Assembly (NCBI GenBank): GCA_023313575.1
Contig: JAJTTP010000001.1
Location: 1,364,001-1,428,000, forward strand
DNA length: 64,000 bases
Direction of reading: 5' to 3'
Source of the DNA: Eutypella sp. D-1
Taxonomy: Eukaryota; Ascomycota; Sordariomycetes; Xylariales; Diatrypaceae
Part shown: positions 1 to 11,622 of the stretch, in pieces
Numbering within the stretch: the stretch's first letter is position 1
Layout of the letters: the number at the start of each line of letters is the position of its first letter
Notes under the pieces: generated by a model
What the model was told of the DNA's origin: nothing
The model's input: only the letters and a program-made list of their open reading frames with translations
Database searches by the model: none
Translations under genes and position numbers: made by a program

Positions 1-1637
1 AGCCGTCGCACCGCTCGAAATCCGGCCCCGGCACCCTCCACGTCTGGGGCCCCGACTCGCCCAGCGACTTCCTAGTATAATGAATCAATCGTCCGATCGA
101 TCGCTCGATTCCCGTCCTTGTAACCCTGGCCTGACAAAGGAATTGTGCAGTCGAGGGTACCGGCGTGCGGACTGGGTTCGAGGGGCAAACATATTATATG
201 GATAAATGGTTATGTTATTGATGGAAGGACAGGTCGGACATACGAGATACGATGCATGTATCCCCGCTCGCTGTAATACTAGGCTCATGTGTGTAAATTG
301 ACGAATGTTGATGACTGGCTTTTATTATATCATAACGCCTTCATTTGATTTTCGAGTATCACGATGCAGCTAGCCCTGCCGAGCCTAGGTAGGGTTCCCC
401 CTTTTCATCTGAAAACATAACGTGAGTTTGACACCGCTGAAAATGAAAAAATCTACGTCAGCGCATGGGGATAATCGCGAGACAAATCTCAAAGGAGTGA
501 ACGGCTAGCTCTTCTAACCCATCATTCTCTACAGCCTTGTCTTATTTGCATACATAAAATCATAAGATCGTAGTGTTCATCTCGGGCCGGAAAGGAGGCG
601 GTTTCGCAAGGCCGCGGATTCCATATTACGGCAAGCTCCATCGTGTGTACCATAGGGTTGTTCACATATAGTAGGTATAAAACCGAATCTTCAGTCTCAA
701 CCCTTCATACAGTTAGTTACATGGCCAGTAATCGCCAATGGCGCGTTTATTACGGTTTCGGCCCCAAGCCGGGGCGCGTAGCCCCTGGATTGTGGATACT
801 GGAAGTGATTGGGACTTGCATAATAACGTCAAGCTACTCGCCGCTGGGGATCTCTGCTTATTCCTGTTACTTAGACAGTGTGTCTGGGAATAAATATGCT
901 TTGTTTATTGTCCTGGCCATCAAACGACAATTGTCACTCTTGTCATGGAGAAATTGTGTACCCGGAGCTGTCTTGTGGTGCGATCCGGTGTCAAGGGCCG
1001 TTAATGTCACTTTATCCACGCCCATCTACAAAGAATAGGCAGGGTAGAGAGCAACGCGTTACTAGTTATCGAGTCTTCTACATAACCTTGGAGATGTCGG
1101 ACCCAGGAGAGGGCGCTAGGCTTTGTTAGGTGATCTAGGGGCGTCTTGACTCTCGCTTCCTGCGCCAGTCTGTCGTTAGGTAAGGGCTTGAGATCAAGGA
1201 TTCAGCATAACATTTGATGTTGCTATCCGTTCTGACTGAGCTCGAGACACGCGACATTGCTAGGAAATTCAGATCCTCTTTCTTTGATCAGACTTACAGC
1301 AACGCGTACAAAAGCCGGCAAAGCTATAGGCGTGGTATTCAACGCTCAAGGCGGGGAAGAAAGAATGGGGAAAAGAAAGGAGAGACGACAAAATGGAAAC
1401 GAAAACCGCACTCAATGCAAGTACATCACTCTGGTATAGCCTCTCGTAGACGCCTGCCTCATCCCCTCCGTAGCAAAGCATGCGCCGAACACCGCGTGGG
1501 AAACCCCGAAAACACGAACGCCGCTGTGCCGATGACTCTCGTGGGACTCCTCGCCAAGCTCTGCAAATGGGTCCACCTGCCCCTCCAGGTTTCTGGTGTT
1601 TCCTTCTCTTCTCTTCTCACCCATCCCCCTCGTAGAT
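1..1637. other. Gene-free stretch, left edge
   Basis: I see no convincing gene here. Several short open frames exist (for example 643-1038 on +), but they show no recognisable domain, no splice-supported extension and no coding-like composition. One copy of the word ATCTCGGGCCG lies at 579-589. It matches the motif found in the accessory-cluster promoters, but no gene start can be assigned to it in this window. Confidence 0.5.
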
Positions 1638-2343
1638 TCACTGTGGTCTACCGGCCGTGGCCGGCTCCTTGCCCTTTCCCTCGCTGGGCTGCTGGTCTTC
1701 CTCGCTGGGCGCGTGACCCTGGGGCGCGGGAGCTCGGTGCGACGAACTAGCCTGAGCCGCCTGATGTGTCTGGGTCGGAGTCGGCGCCGGTGCCGAAGCG
1801 GACGCATATGCTGAAGTGGACGCTTGGACTGAGGAGGACGGCTGAGGTTCAAACTGGGGCACGAGCATGTTGTAGATTCTCATGGCCTCGGCGCGGTACA
1901 ACAGGTAGCCCTCGAGGAAGACTTCGTAGTAATTGCTGGTGGGACCGTTGCGATAGGCCTCGGCGCGCATGCGGTCGATGCACTGGCGGCCGAGTCGGCG
2001 CAGGTGGCGCTCCAGGTCCGGGTCGGCGCCCGCGTCCTTGACCATGCGCTGCATGGTGCGTAGCCCGTGCAGCATCTCCTCCGGGTTCGGGTCCTGCGCG
2101 TCGCACCACGGGCACCACCCGTCGTATCCGTCGTATACGATCCTCCACTTCTTCGGGCTGCACAGCGGCTCCCACTCGTACCGGTCCGGACGCCCGCACA
2201 CTTCTAGCGGGAGCGGCGTTCCCTCCGGGTCTCCGTGAAAGCAGCCCGGCCAGCCCTGGTACTCTCGCGTCAGTAGTGATACAGGTATCAGTGATCTGTG
2301 ATCGGTGTTTTCAATTGCGTTTACCGCTTCGTCCGTTTGTCAT
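1638..2343 (-). CDS. Small Cys-containing protein of unknown function (two exons)
   Basis: I do not recognise the family. The C-terminal exon (2263-1638) is clearly protein-like, rich in W, C and charged residues, with a CPWC motif and further cysteines in the first half, then a low-complexity Ser/Ala/Thr/Pro/Gln tail. That exon has no ATG. I propose a 19-nt first exon (2343-2325, beginning MTNGRS) joined across a 61-nt intron (2324-2264) with donor GTAAAC, a CTGAC branch site and acceptor GCGAG. Phase matches (1/1) and gives 214 aa. The spaced cysteines (including CxxC) could bind zinc, but this is inference. The short first exon is the weak point; the body of the gene is more certain. Confidence 0.55.
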
Positions 2344-5081
2344 GATAGGAAGGAGGATCCGCCATAGAATATAAATAGGAGAACATGATATAGGGAAAAG
2401 GTGTACGGTATGAAAGCGCAATGAAACAATATACACAGAAGAAGTGATCTTCATAAGACCTTCCCGGAGGGGGCACTCACTCGGTATCTAGATATTTACA
2501 AGTTAGCGATGATTCTCTTAGATGAGGGGACAGAGATGATAGGCACAGCCTATTGCGGATGGGACATTCCATACCTTCTGTAACACATCTTGTTGGTGTT
2601 TCCGAAGTGGTCAAATTGATGCGGCTATGAGGATGATGTTGGAAACAGTGGCAATGAAGTTGAAAAATCGTGATAGATCAATGAAAGTCCGTGGATGGAT
2701 GATGATTATGATGATGATGATGATGATAAGGGTTTGGATCTTGCTAGGAAATAAATAGAGAAGAGTAAATCCAACTATGCCTTGGTATACCCTCAGGTTG
2801 GAAATTTCTTATGGGTGTATGCGTATAGAAGAAGAAGGATAGTACGGGGGAGTCATAGGGTATGATCGTGTAGCATATTTGTGTATCAAGGAGTTAAGTA
2901 TATAAAAGGGTGTACGTGTGTATCTGGCCTACATATGGTAAGGTCACTTGATAGGTAAAGGGGAAGTAAATAGCTACATCCAAAGTCATCGTTGCCTATG
3001 TCACTGCCCTTTAATATCATGTGCTACAATGACAACCTCTCTATTCCCATGGTACCTAACAGAGAGCGGATCATGGTGCTTTGTGTGTTTTTGTGACTCA
3101 GCAAGTACTTCACAGCATGGAATCCAGCTTGCCCAAACATGTCTACCTAGTCACCCGAATTTACTTTACAGAACTTTCACCTGATGTGACTGGAGTAGAC
3201 GCGTAGGTGAACCTGGGAAATTAACTTGTACGTAGCGATATGGTAAGCGGGCTGAAGATCAGATGACTCTGGCAGAGGCTATGCGCATAGGGACACATAT
3301 GTGCCTACGGACAAAGTGTATGTCTAGCTACCGAACATGCGCCTATCAGTAATATCCTATAGGCAGCGCACCCTCTTGAGTACGGGCCATACGGGGCAAG
3401 CCACAGCGCAGCTGTAGGTAGTGTCCAGCTGATATCAATCTTAGGCTGCGATGCCCTTACATAGATCTACTCGCATGCTTCTAATGCGGAGCCATAATAT
3501 ACTCTCCTTATCAAGTTTGTAAGCTCTGCGTGGATTGTGAAGCTGATTACTTCCCTGTGACCACCAGACCAGAGCCTGTAGCTACTGCTAGCCAAATTGT
3601 GCCCGAGGTAAGGAGTATTGTGTTCTTCTAGATAGCTGTAGGAGTTGGGAGAGTAGAAGACTTGACATTAACAGTTGTCCTCCCAAAAACAAAATATCCG
3701 CAGGGGTGAAAACAATCCTTAAGACACATACACCATACGTGCCTAGGCCGTAGGTGCGTAGCCTAAGTTGCCAACCCTTCACCGGAGACGGCACCACCAC
3801 TATTATAAAGTGCTGTCCTGGTCTGCACGTAATGGGAACTGGTGAATGTCACAAAATAGGATAGACTACTTCGGGGTTTATACCAGCAACAACAAGATGC
3901 CATATTTAGGAGGACTGTCTATTCTTTTCATGTTTACATTTGGTTCTAAAAGCATACTGTATCTTTTCTGGAGCTAGTTTGTTAAGCATCTGGCTGTTAA
4001 ATTGCTGTATTGTAATCGGTCTCTACAGACAATATGATTGATAAAGGAACTACCGCAGTTGACAATTATGTGCAGTGATTTCCCCTTCATCCTGTCTTCT
4101 GGGGGTAGTTAATTATATATCTGTTGGTAGGTACGTACGTAAAAGGAATAACAATAACAATATGAAAAGTGGTGAGACTGGTGTTGTATTCTGGTCTAAG
4201 GTCTACTATCTATCTATGAGGGATATGGGCGAAGCCCATACCCTTTATATAAACGGGGGATAGGTACATAGGTTCTTCCTACTGGTATGTGGGTCCATAC
4301 CAGTGACCACTAACAACCAACAATATCATTTGATACATGGGACCTTTGTTGGACCTGCTCCTGAGGTAATGGACATCTCCTTCTCCACACTAAAGACGGC
4401 CATCTCGACTGCTTGTCAGGGGAAAAAGGGGCATCACGCTAACCTCTTAGCGCCACCTATATAACTCCTACACAGCATATCGCTTCCTACTTTAGGCCAT
4501 TCTCACTATCATTGCAAAGGTTATCCGAAATCTTTACAACATGCCTGAGAAGCCCATAGTATCTGTGACCCAGAACAACCGCCAGTCCGGACTTCGGAGG
4601 CCGTGGAGTTCAATATTCTGTATAAAATGGCCACCTTTTTGCCCTTGCTAAGTGAGATTGCCATTTGGAGGGATGCTACTCGGCTTATCAATTTTTAATT
4701 TTTTACAACTGGATGGCAGGCTAGCAGCAGCTTATATTTCTTATAGCTTGTAGCATTTTCTTTTATTTAAATCGAAAACATGTGAAAGATAATATCGTCA
4801 GTTCGACTAGTTCAAAAGTGTGCACCTGTGACCTGTCTCCGGTCCCTGCATAAGCCCCGCAACGCGTGGTGTATTGGTGGGAGCTCTTTGGTTCGCTTCC
4901 ACTAGTAGATCGAACACCTTCGTTTGACCGACATTTTTTGCATTTTCCGATTGGACGGGACCTAAAAATCTCCCATGGATAAAACATTCACCTCGATGAA
5001 ACTGAGAAAATAAACTCTATAAGTCGAACCCTTTTTGAACGTTAGGAATTATAGACCGTTTTGGTCTCTTTACTTTACGCT
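2344..5081. other. 2.7-kb gene-free stretch
   Basis: No open frame here has a recognisable domain or plausible exon structure. It contains a GAT/TGA microsatellite near 2700 and otherwise unstructured AT-leaning sequence. It may hold promoters for the divergent genes on each side. Confidence 0.45.
2698..2736. repeat. GAT/ATG trinucleotide microsatellite
   Basis: Near-perfect tandem GAT (ATG/TGA) triplets, interrupted once by ATT. It is intergenic and has no obvious function. Confidence 0.8.
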
Positions 5082-6321
5082 ATGATTCGCCCCACACAGG
5101 ATTCCGACTCTTCTGAGGACGAGTGGGAGTATGATGATGAGGATGGGATTGCAGACTGGAACTCCGACGACAGCTTCTCGCATCTGCCTCCGGAGGTCTA
5201 CGAGAACTTCGAGAAAGGTATGTTTATTCAAGCACACTTTACCGGACCCCGGCCATCTACAGACCACGTGATATCCGTTGGAGGGGATCGGGGGGGATTC
5301 GGCGAAACATACATAGTAAACCTGGCCCATACTTATCATGCAAACAGAACAAGCGAAGTACCCCCGCAATCCAAAGGATGAAGTCAAGCGCACACCCGCG
5401 GGACCCATGATCATCATCCACGACACCGACTACTTCATCCCGCAATGGGATGAGCAGATTCTTGGTCCGGCGTGGAGACAGCAGCGGGGGAAATGGGACT
5501 ATGACAACCCGCCGCAACCTCTGCTGCCGGATGCGGCCGAAATGAAGGACGCGTTTAAGTACTGCGAGCAGTGCCAGCTGACGTGGCTCGTCGGGCACGA
5601 CAAGGAGGAGGGCCACAAGCATCCGCAGCACTATGCGTGGAAGCCGGAGGCCGAGTATATCGATGTCCATCGGTGGGGGTTAGAACCCGAGGCGTCTATC
5701 ATTGTCTATGTGCACGGTGCCTGCATTGCCGAGGGTGAGGAATCGAAGAGTATCGTCGCGAACCCGGCCGGCACAGGCATATTTTTCGGCAAGGGCTCCA
5801 AGTACAACATGGCGGCACCGCAGGGAAACAAGTCGACCCCGTTCGACAGGGAGCGGGCGGAGCTGGGGGCCATACTACTGGCGCTGACCCAAGTCCGCTG
5901 GAACATCGTCGAGGATCGCACGGACTTCCTGAAAGAGCTCGCGAGGAGCAAGATCGAGGGCGGCAAGGCGGGAGGGGCGGGGAAGAAGGAGTTAGACGGT
6001 GAGAGTGACAGTGTTGACGGATCCAGCGAGATTGAGGACGAGGAAGACATTGACCTGTCGTTCCGGGTCATCGTGGTGTCGGACAACAAGCAGGTCGTGG
6101 ACAACATCTGCGAACTCGAAGACAAGGAGCCCGCCAAACACGGCGACCTGTACGACGGGCTGGACGACCTGATTGATGAGCTGGACGAGGTTGACATCGA
6201 CGTTCTGTGGTACTGCGTGCCCGAGGGCGTGAACAAGGAGGCGGCGGCCTTGGCGAATCAGGCTCTGGAGGGACATTTCGAGGGGCATACGAAGGAATAT
6301 AAGCCCAAGAAAGACCAGTGA
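5082..6321 (+). CDS. RNase H-fold protein, probably catalytically dead
   Basis: Two exons, 5082-5217 and 5348-6321, with a GTATGT donor and ACAG acceptor in matching phase, give 369 aa. The N-terminus is acidic (SSEDEWEYDDEDG). From about residue 160 the order of elements is that of an RNase H domain: strand IIVYVHGAC, AGTGIFFG, helix RAELGAILLAL, strand RVIVVSDNKQVV and C-terminal helix NKEAAALANQAL. Of the four canonical acidic residues only E217 and D291 remain. The first Asp (DG[SA]C) is H168 and the last (NExAD) is A345. An acidic Gly/Lys linker (about 245-280) interrupts the fold. I infer a nucleic-acid-binding or pseudo-enzyme role; RNase H activity is unlikely. The nearby ATG at 5082 is used because upstream frames start with TTG. 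Confidence 0.8.
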
Positions 6322-7738
6322 GGATGCTTTAATCACCAACTTTTACAGCTGGCCGAGATGAGATGATATTCAGGGTCTGTGCTGAAGTTTCTTGAGACGC
6401 GCGATATACAGATTCAAGCATGAATAAATGTTGTTGGTTATCCTAGGGTTAGTGCTGGGATGCACTACACGCAGAAAACGCCACCTAAGTGCTAGATACC
6501 TCCTTTTATATAGGATAAGTAGGCACTGCCTTCTAAGTTTTTTATCGTGCATACTACGTAGGTTAAGACGCAGATGTCCCATGCCATGATACTTGCGGCA
6601 GGCCAATACTGAGCAGGTCAAGGATGCAGAAACCAGTAGAAGGGCCAACCCTCCCAAACTCTATCCGAACTTTGAACCTTGGATGGTTTGAAAAATTCAG
6701 TAATTAGCTACCTTATGTAGGTAGCCAACTGCATTCCAGGGGATATCCCTATTCAAGTGTTTCTCGTATCCTAGCCCTGGTGGATTCCCCCCCTATGATC
6801 TAGTCGAGTTTTGCAGTTCACTCTTCGAACTCCTGCATGAATCTTTCAGTTCCATCACCTTTCTCTTGCACATGAGACGCGGCGAGGTTGATACCCAGAG
6901 TCGCAGTTTCTCAAGCATGAGCTGCCACTGGGCAAGTCGAGCTAAAGGCATGCCACGCCATGCCTTTAGGTTGTTTGGTTGACGTCGTGGACCTGCGGTA
7001 TCTGCTACCGACAGAAGGAACAGGAACGGAGACAGAAGTATTCGGGAAGCCTCATCCTACCTAGCCCAAGGAAATAGGTACTACGTAGTAGATTAGCGGG
7101 ACAAACCATGATCGAATTCCTTTATGTGGACTAAACGAGCTGTATTCATCCATATGGATAATATCTGTATTATATACATATGTACCGAGGTATCTGGGCT
7201 GTCCGAAGCTGAGCAGTCCATACCTGGGTACATAGAACAGGCACCTAAGCGTGTAGCAGTTTAAGTATATATGCATGTAGAGTATATATGCAGCCATACG
7301 ATATTCTAATAAACAAACTATTTGTTACCTGCATATCTAGGTACGGTGATACATGGAGGTACCTTGTTCAAGCTGCAATCCATGGATCGCGATGAAGAGC
7401 ACTGATAAGACTTCGGGCTCCTTGATAAGCATCAACCTTCTCATATAATTCATCGTTCATGAACCTCACTCACCCTCAGCCTCGTCCTGCATCACTACAA
7501 AATAATCTCGTAATCAATCCTGGCTATTTCGTACGGTGTATCGTCTCATCAACCGACCGGATTCTACTGAAATACCATTGCGACCTACAAAAAACCATCT
7601 ACGCGTCTCGAAATCCTACACGTTTGCCCCATCGCGCTACCAGCCTGCCTACCAGCCAGCCAGCCAGCCATCGCCCGGCGCAACATCCTCAGCGATAAAC
7701 CCACCCACCTACACACATATACACTACACACATATAGA
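6322..7738. other. Gene-free stretch between RNase H-like gene and BUD13
   Basis: No gene recognised. It holds the 3' end of the upstream gene and the promoter of BUD13. The last 60 bases before the BUD13 ATG are rich in CCAG/CCCACC and ACAC repeats, as in many fungal 5' leaders. Confidence 0.45.
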
Positions 7739-8785
7739 ATGTCCTCCGACCTGAACACATACCTCGCGACGCGGTACCTAACCGCGGACCCAAAGCCCTC
7801 GAAGAAGCGGAAGCGGAAGCAGCAGCCCGGCGGAGGAGGCGACGCGGGCGGCCTACAGATCACAGACGACGGGGACGCGGCGTGGGCGCGGCCAGGAGCA
7901 GGCGCGGACGACGATGATGGTGGAGACGACGTAGCCGGGCCCTCGGTCGCGGGCACCAGCGCCGAGTTCCGCAAGGCGAAGAAGTCCGGGTGGAAGGTTG
8001 TCGGCGGGAGCTCCAGTACGACGACGACGACGACGGCGCAGAAGGACGGGGCGCGCGGAGCGCAGGGGGACGGCTCCGACGCGGATAGGATACTGGCCTC
8101 AGCGGCAGCGGAGTCGCACGCAGCGGGCGCAGCAGCGGACGACGGGCCGGCGGTGGTGACGATGTCAGACGGGACGCACGCGGGTCTGCAGAGCGCAGCG
8201 GCAGTATCAGCGCAGCTAGAGGCGCGACGGCGGGCAGAGCGGGCGGAATTCGAGGCCACGACTGGGGGCAAGCAGCACAAGGAGCGCGAGACGGTGTACC
8301 GGGACGCGACGGGGCGGCGGGTGGACCTAGCGTGGAAGCGGGCGGAGGCGCGACGCGAGGCCGACGCCGCGCGCGAGAAGGACGAGGCGGCGCGTCGCGC
8401 GCTCCGCGGCGACGTTCAGCGCCGCGAGGCCGAGGACCGCCGGGACGCCCTCCTCGACGCCCGCACTATGAAGTTCGCCCGCGACGCCGACGACGAGGAT
8501 ATGAATGCTGAGATGAAGGGCCAGGCGCGCTGGGGGGACACCATGGCGCAGTTTGTTGGCGGCGGTGGGGGAGAGAAGAACAACAGCAACAGCAAGAAGA
8601 AGAAGGGCGTCAAGGGCCGTCCCGTGTACCAGGGCGCCGCGCCCCCTAACCGGTACGGCATACGACCCGGCTACCGCTGGGACGGCGTCGATAGGGGGAA
8701 CGGGTTCGAGGCCGAGCGGTTCAAGGCGATCAATCGCCGCGAGAGGAACAAGGGGCTCGAATACTCGTGGCAGATGGACGAGTAG
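7739..8785 (+). CDS. BUD13: Pre-mRNA-splicing factor Bud13/Cwc26 (RES complex)
   Basis: This intronless 348-aa protein matches the Bud13/Cwc26 family. The N-terminus has YLATRYL and a Lys/Arg cluster (KPSKKRKRK). The conserved C-terminal half runs from KERETVYRDATGRRVD through GRPVYQGAAPPNRYGI and ends GYRWDGVDRGNGFE...LEYSWQMDE, the family's UHM-ligand and terminal signature. Bud13 joins Snu17/Ist3 and Pml1 in the RES (retention and splicing) complex, which binds the activated spliceosome in the nucleus and supports splicing and retention of unspliced RNA. The middle (about 40-170) is low-complexity and rich in Ala, Gly and Asp, as usual for fungal orthologues. The first ATG of the frame is used. 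Confidence 0.95.
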   Translation: MSSDLNTYLATRYLTADPKPSKKRKRKQQPGGGGDAGGLQITDDGDAAWARPGAGADDDDGGDDVAGPSVAGTSAEFRKAKKSGWKVVGGSSSTTTTTTAQKDGARGAQGDGSDADRILASAAAESHAAGAAADDGPAVVTMSDGTHAGLQSAAAVSAQLEARRRAERAEFEATTGGKQHKERETVYRDATGRRVDLAWKRAEARREADAAREKDEAARRALRGDVQRREAEDRRDALLDARTMKFARDADDEDMNAEMKGQARWGDTMAQFVGGGGGEKNNSNSKKKKGVKGRPVYQGAAPPNRYGIRPGYRWDGVDRGNGFEAERFKAINRRERNKGLEYSWQMDE

Positions 8786-9276
8786 TCTTACGTTGCCGGC
8801 CCTCCATTGGGCGCGGTACTGGTTTTTCGTTCGGGGAAGTCATGTCATAATTAGCGTTTATATTTAACTAGCACGTAATTGACTGCCAAGGATGGCTCAT
8901 TATCACGAATTTGAACATTTACGCACTGAGAGCTGCCTGAGACGAAACGCATATTCATTTTCGATGGGTATATCTACCTAAGTAGCTTTAAGCTATACTA
9001 AACGTACTTGGGCATGATGGTACAGTTGTGCATCTATGCGTAGCTACTACCCCTTTGTTATCGTACCGCAAAGATTAGGCCGGAAGATGGGGCCCAGGCC
9101 GCAAGCCAGCTCCAACATGCGGCAGTATCAAATTGACTTGTACTCTTTCATATCTCACTTTCCTTCCTCTTCCAGCAAAAGAAACAGCAACACATGGCAA
9201 GATCTAACCGTGTCCCGGACGCCTCTGGAAATCGTAGGCTAGGCCCAACCTGATACACGACACGACACGACAAAGC
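8786..9276. other. Convergent 3' intergenic region
   Basis: It lies between the 3' ends of BUD13 (+) and the TFIIF gene (-). It should contain both polyadenylation regions; nothing else is recognisable. Confidence 0.5.
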
Positions 9277-11622
9277 TTACTCGGCCTTTCGGCGCAGCAG
9301 CTTGTCCTCCTTAGAGTAGACGCTGCAGCTATTCACCAGTTTCAGGAAGACCTTCTGCGGCATGAGACCCGGCTGGCCGTCCAGGGAGAGCCGGGACTTG
9401 AAAGTCGTGATGAACTTCTTCAATGAAACACCCTCGGGACGAGGCGGCAACGCGTCGATGATCTCTTGTACCGTGGGCGGGTTGACGTACTTCGAGAGGT
9501 CAACGGGGTCCGCCTTCTCCTTCTCGGGAGATCCAGCGCGCGACGCACCTATTTTCAGAATTAGTACCTGCTGGTCTACAGCCGAGACGGAGTATGAGTG
9601 TAAGGGATTGTCAGGAGGACCAGAGAGCTTTGGACAAGCCCCCTCGACACATAATTCTTGAGACGGGCGAGAGCTGGAGACCACTTACCAGCACTAGGGC
9701 CCTTGGCGATCGATGTGCTGGCCGCTCTGCTATGCTGGGGTGGAGCAGGGCTACCAGCCCGTGATCCTGTGGGGCTTCCCTTGGTGCCAGCGCCCATGGG
9801 CCTGGGCTTCTTCCCGCCTGCACCGTCAGACATCTCGCCGCCTGTGGCCTCGCCATCGCTGGTGGAGCCTGCTCCCGTGCGAGCCCGTGCGCGTGGAGTA
9901 TCGCCCCGACTGCCGGGACCCGAGGCGTTCGGGCCCGTCTTCTTCTTCTTGCGGGTGGATTCAGTCCCACTGGAGTCCGATGGCAGTGGCGATCCGGGAC
10001 GTTTGAGAGACTTGCCCTTCTTCCCTGCTTCGGCGGCAGCCTTCTTACCCTGGGGCGTGTTATTGCCCTTCGTGTTGTCTCCGGAGCCGTTGGCCTTATC
10101 CTTGTCACCCTTCTGATCTTCATTCTTCTTCTCATTCTCGGAGTCGGACTCATCGGAGTCACTCTGCAAGGCATCAGAGTTAGCAATACACATACGAATG
10201 GGTGATAACGGCCTCGGAAAGACGAACTGATGAAGCAAATGGATCGCGCTCCTTCTCAGAATCGCTGTCCTCGTATTGGAATTGCTTGTCACGGCGCTTC
10301 AGTGCCTTTCTCAGGCCTTTGCCGAACAGCTTTCTCTCGAGCTCCTCTTTTCGCTCTTCATCCTCCTCTTTATCAACCTCCTTCTCGTCCACATTGCCAA
10401 AATTGTTCGCTTTGAGCTGTTCACGCCGGATTCGATCGGTTGAGTCCTTCGCATCTTCATCCCGGTCGGGCTCGTAACCAGGGTTCTCGTCGTCGTCTTG
10501 GAACTCATCTCCAGAGAAATCAATGTCATCGTGGTCCTGCTTCTCTCGGCGCGACGTCTGCTTGAAAGTATTGCTTTCCTGCTTGACAGCAACGCGCCCA
10601 TTCACGATGGTCCGCGATTCAGCCATCTCCTTCTCAGCCTTCTCTCGCTGTGCATCCCGGACGGCCCATCTAGCTATTGGCATCTTCGTCCCCATAACCC
10701 TCTCAGCCTCCTCAATCGACATGGTCTGAATAGCACCACGCTTTGACGTGAATTTGTACCATTTCTCGAGGGGGATCATTCGAAAACCTCCGTTGTGGAT
10801 CTGTAGCCCGACCTTGGCATGTGAGAGCGGCGCCTCATACTGACCAACCCATACATTCTTTCCATCGACATCTTCCAAGTGCCACGGTAGGGCTTCTTCG
10901 TATCTGATCTCAGCCTGCTTCTTCTGTTCCTCGGTCCGGGCTTCGTAATGGAGCTGCGTCCCGTGCTTCTTCTCCCGTTCTTTAGGCTGCTGCTTCTTAG
11001 GGTTCATATCTTTGGCAACTGGGGCTTTCTGAGCATCGTCAAGCGCGCGCTGGGCTTCTCTGTCGGCCTTGGCCTGCGCAATCTTCTGTGCCTCTTCGCT
11101 GTCAACAGGTATCGGTTCAGCTACCTCTTCCTTGACTTCTCGTCCAGGCGGCGGCTGTCTAGGGTCGCGTCGCTGCAGGGTTACGGGGCGGGTGAATTGG
11201 TTTTGGTCAGTAGGGTCGATGGAGCCCTTGCCAGAACGAGGATTACGGGCATGGGGAGGGAGGAATTTCATGACATGAAACCGTAACCCTTCCTTCAACT
11301 CCCTCTTCGTAATGTAGAGGGGATAGTCCATTGCGTCAGGGGGTTTAGGTTGGGACCAGCCCTCATTTTGCTTCCTAAGTGCTTCGAAATTCGGCGGTTG
11401 TTGTTGTGCCTGTTGTTTGGGTGGGATCGGTTCAGGTGCCGTACCAGGAAGATTAGTGATTTTTGTGGTGGCAGTGCCAGGCGCTGCTGGTGGAGGTCGT
11501 TTGATGGGAGCCTTCCGAGCCACGAGAGGATTACCGGTAGTACGAGGTCGACGAGGAGGACGCGTTCCTGGAGGCGGGGTGGGCTTCTGGCCTCCAGGAC
11601 CGACGGGGGGTGATGCGCCCAT
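9277..11622 (-). CDS. TFG1: Transcription initiation factor IIF large subunit (Tfg1/RAP74)
   Basis: Three exons: 11622-10228, 10163-9689 and 9548-9277. Introns of 64 nt (donor GTTCGT, acceptor TTGCAG) and 140 nt (GTAAGT, AATAG) have matched phases, giving 713 aa. The N-terminal part carries the TFIIF-alpha dimerisation region (PLYITKRELKEGLRFHVMKF, then VWVGQYEAP and GFRMIPLEKWYKFTSK). The centre is highly charged and Lys/Ser/Glu-rich. The last about 90 residues (DLSKYVNPPTVQEIIDALPP ... LVNSCSVYSKEDKLLRRK) form the winged-helix domain that binds the Pol II CTD phosphatase in other RAP74 proteins. It works with Tfg2 in nuclear Pol II initiation and elongation. The GTTCGT donor is unusual, but the nearest GTATGT would give a 35-nt, out-of-phase intron. 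Confidence 0.93.

Noticed and set aside
643..1038. 131-aa open frame on +
   Set aside because: No domain, no coding-like composition and no splice-supported extension; probably chance.
1412..1852. Open frames overlapping the 1638-2343 gene in other frames
   Set aside because: Shadows: Arg/Pro-rich translations opposite or beside the low-complexity tail of the accepted gene.
9658..10116. 152-aa + strand frame inside TFG1
   Set aside because: Antisense shadow of the Ser/Lys-rich TFIIF exon.
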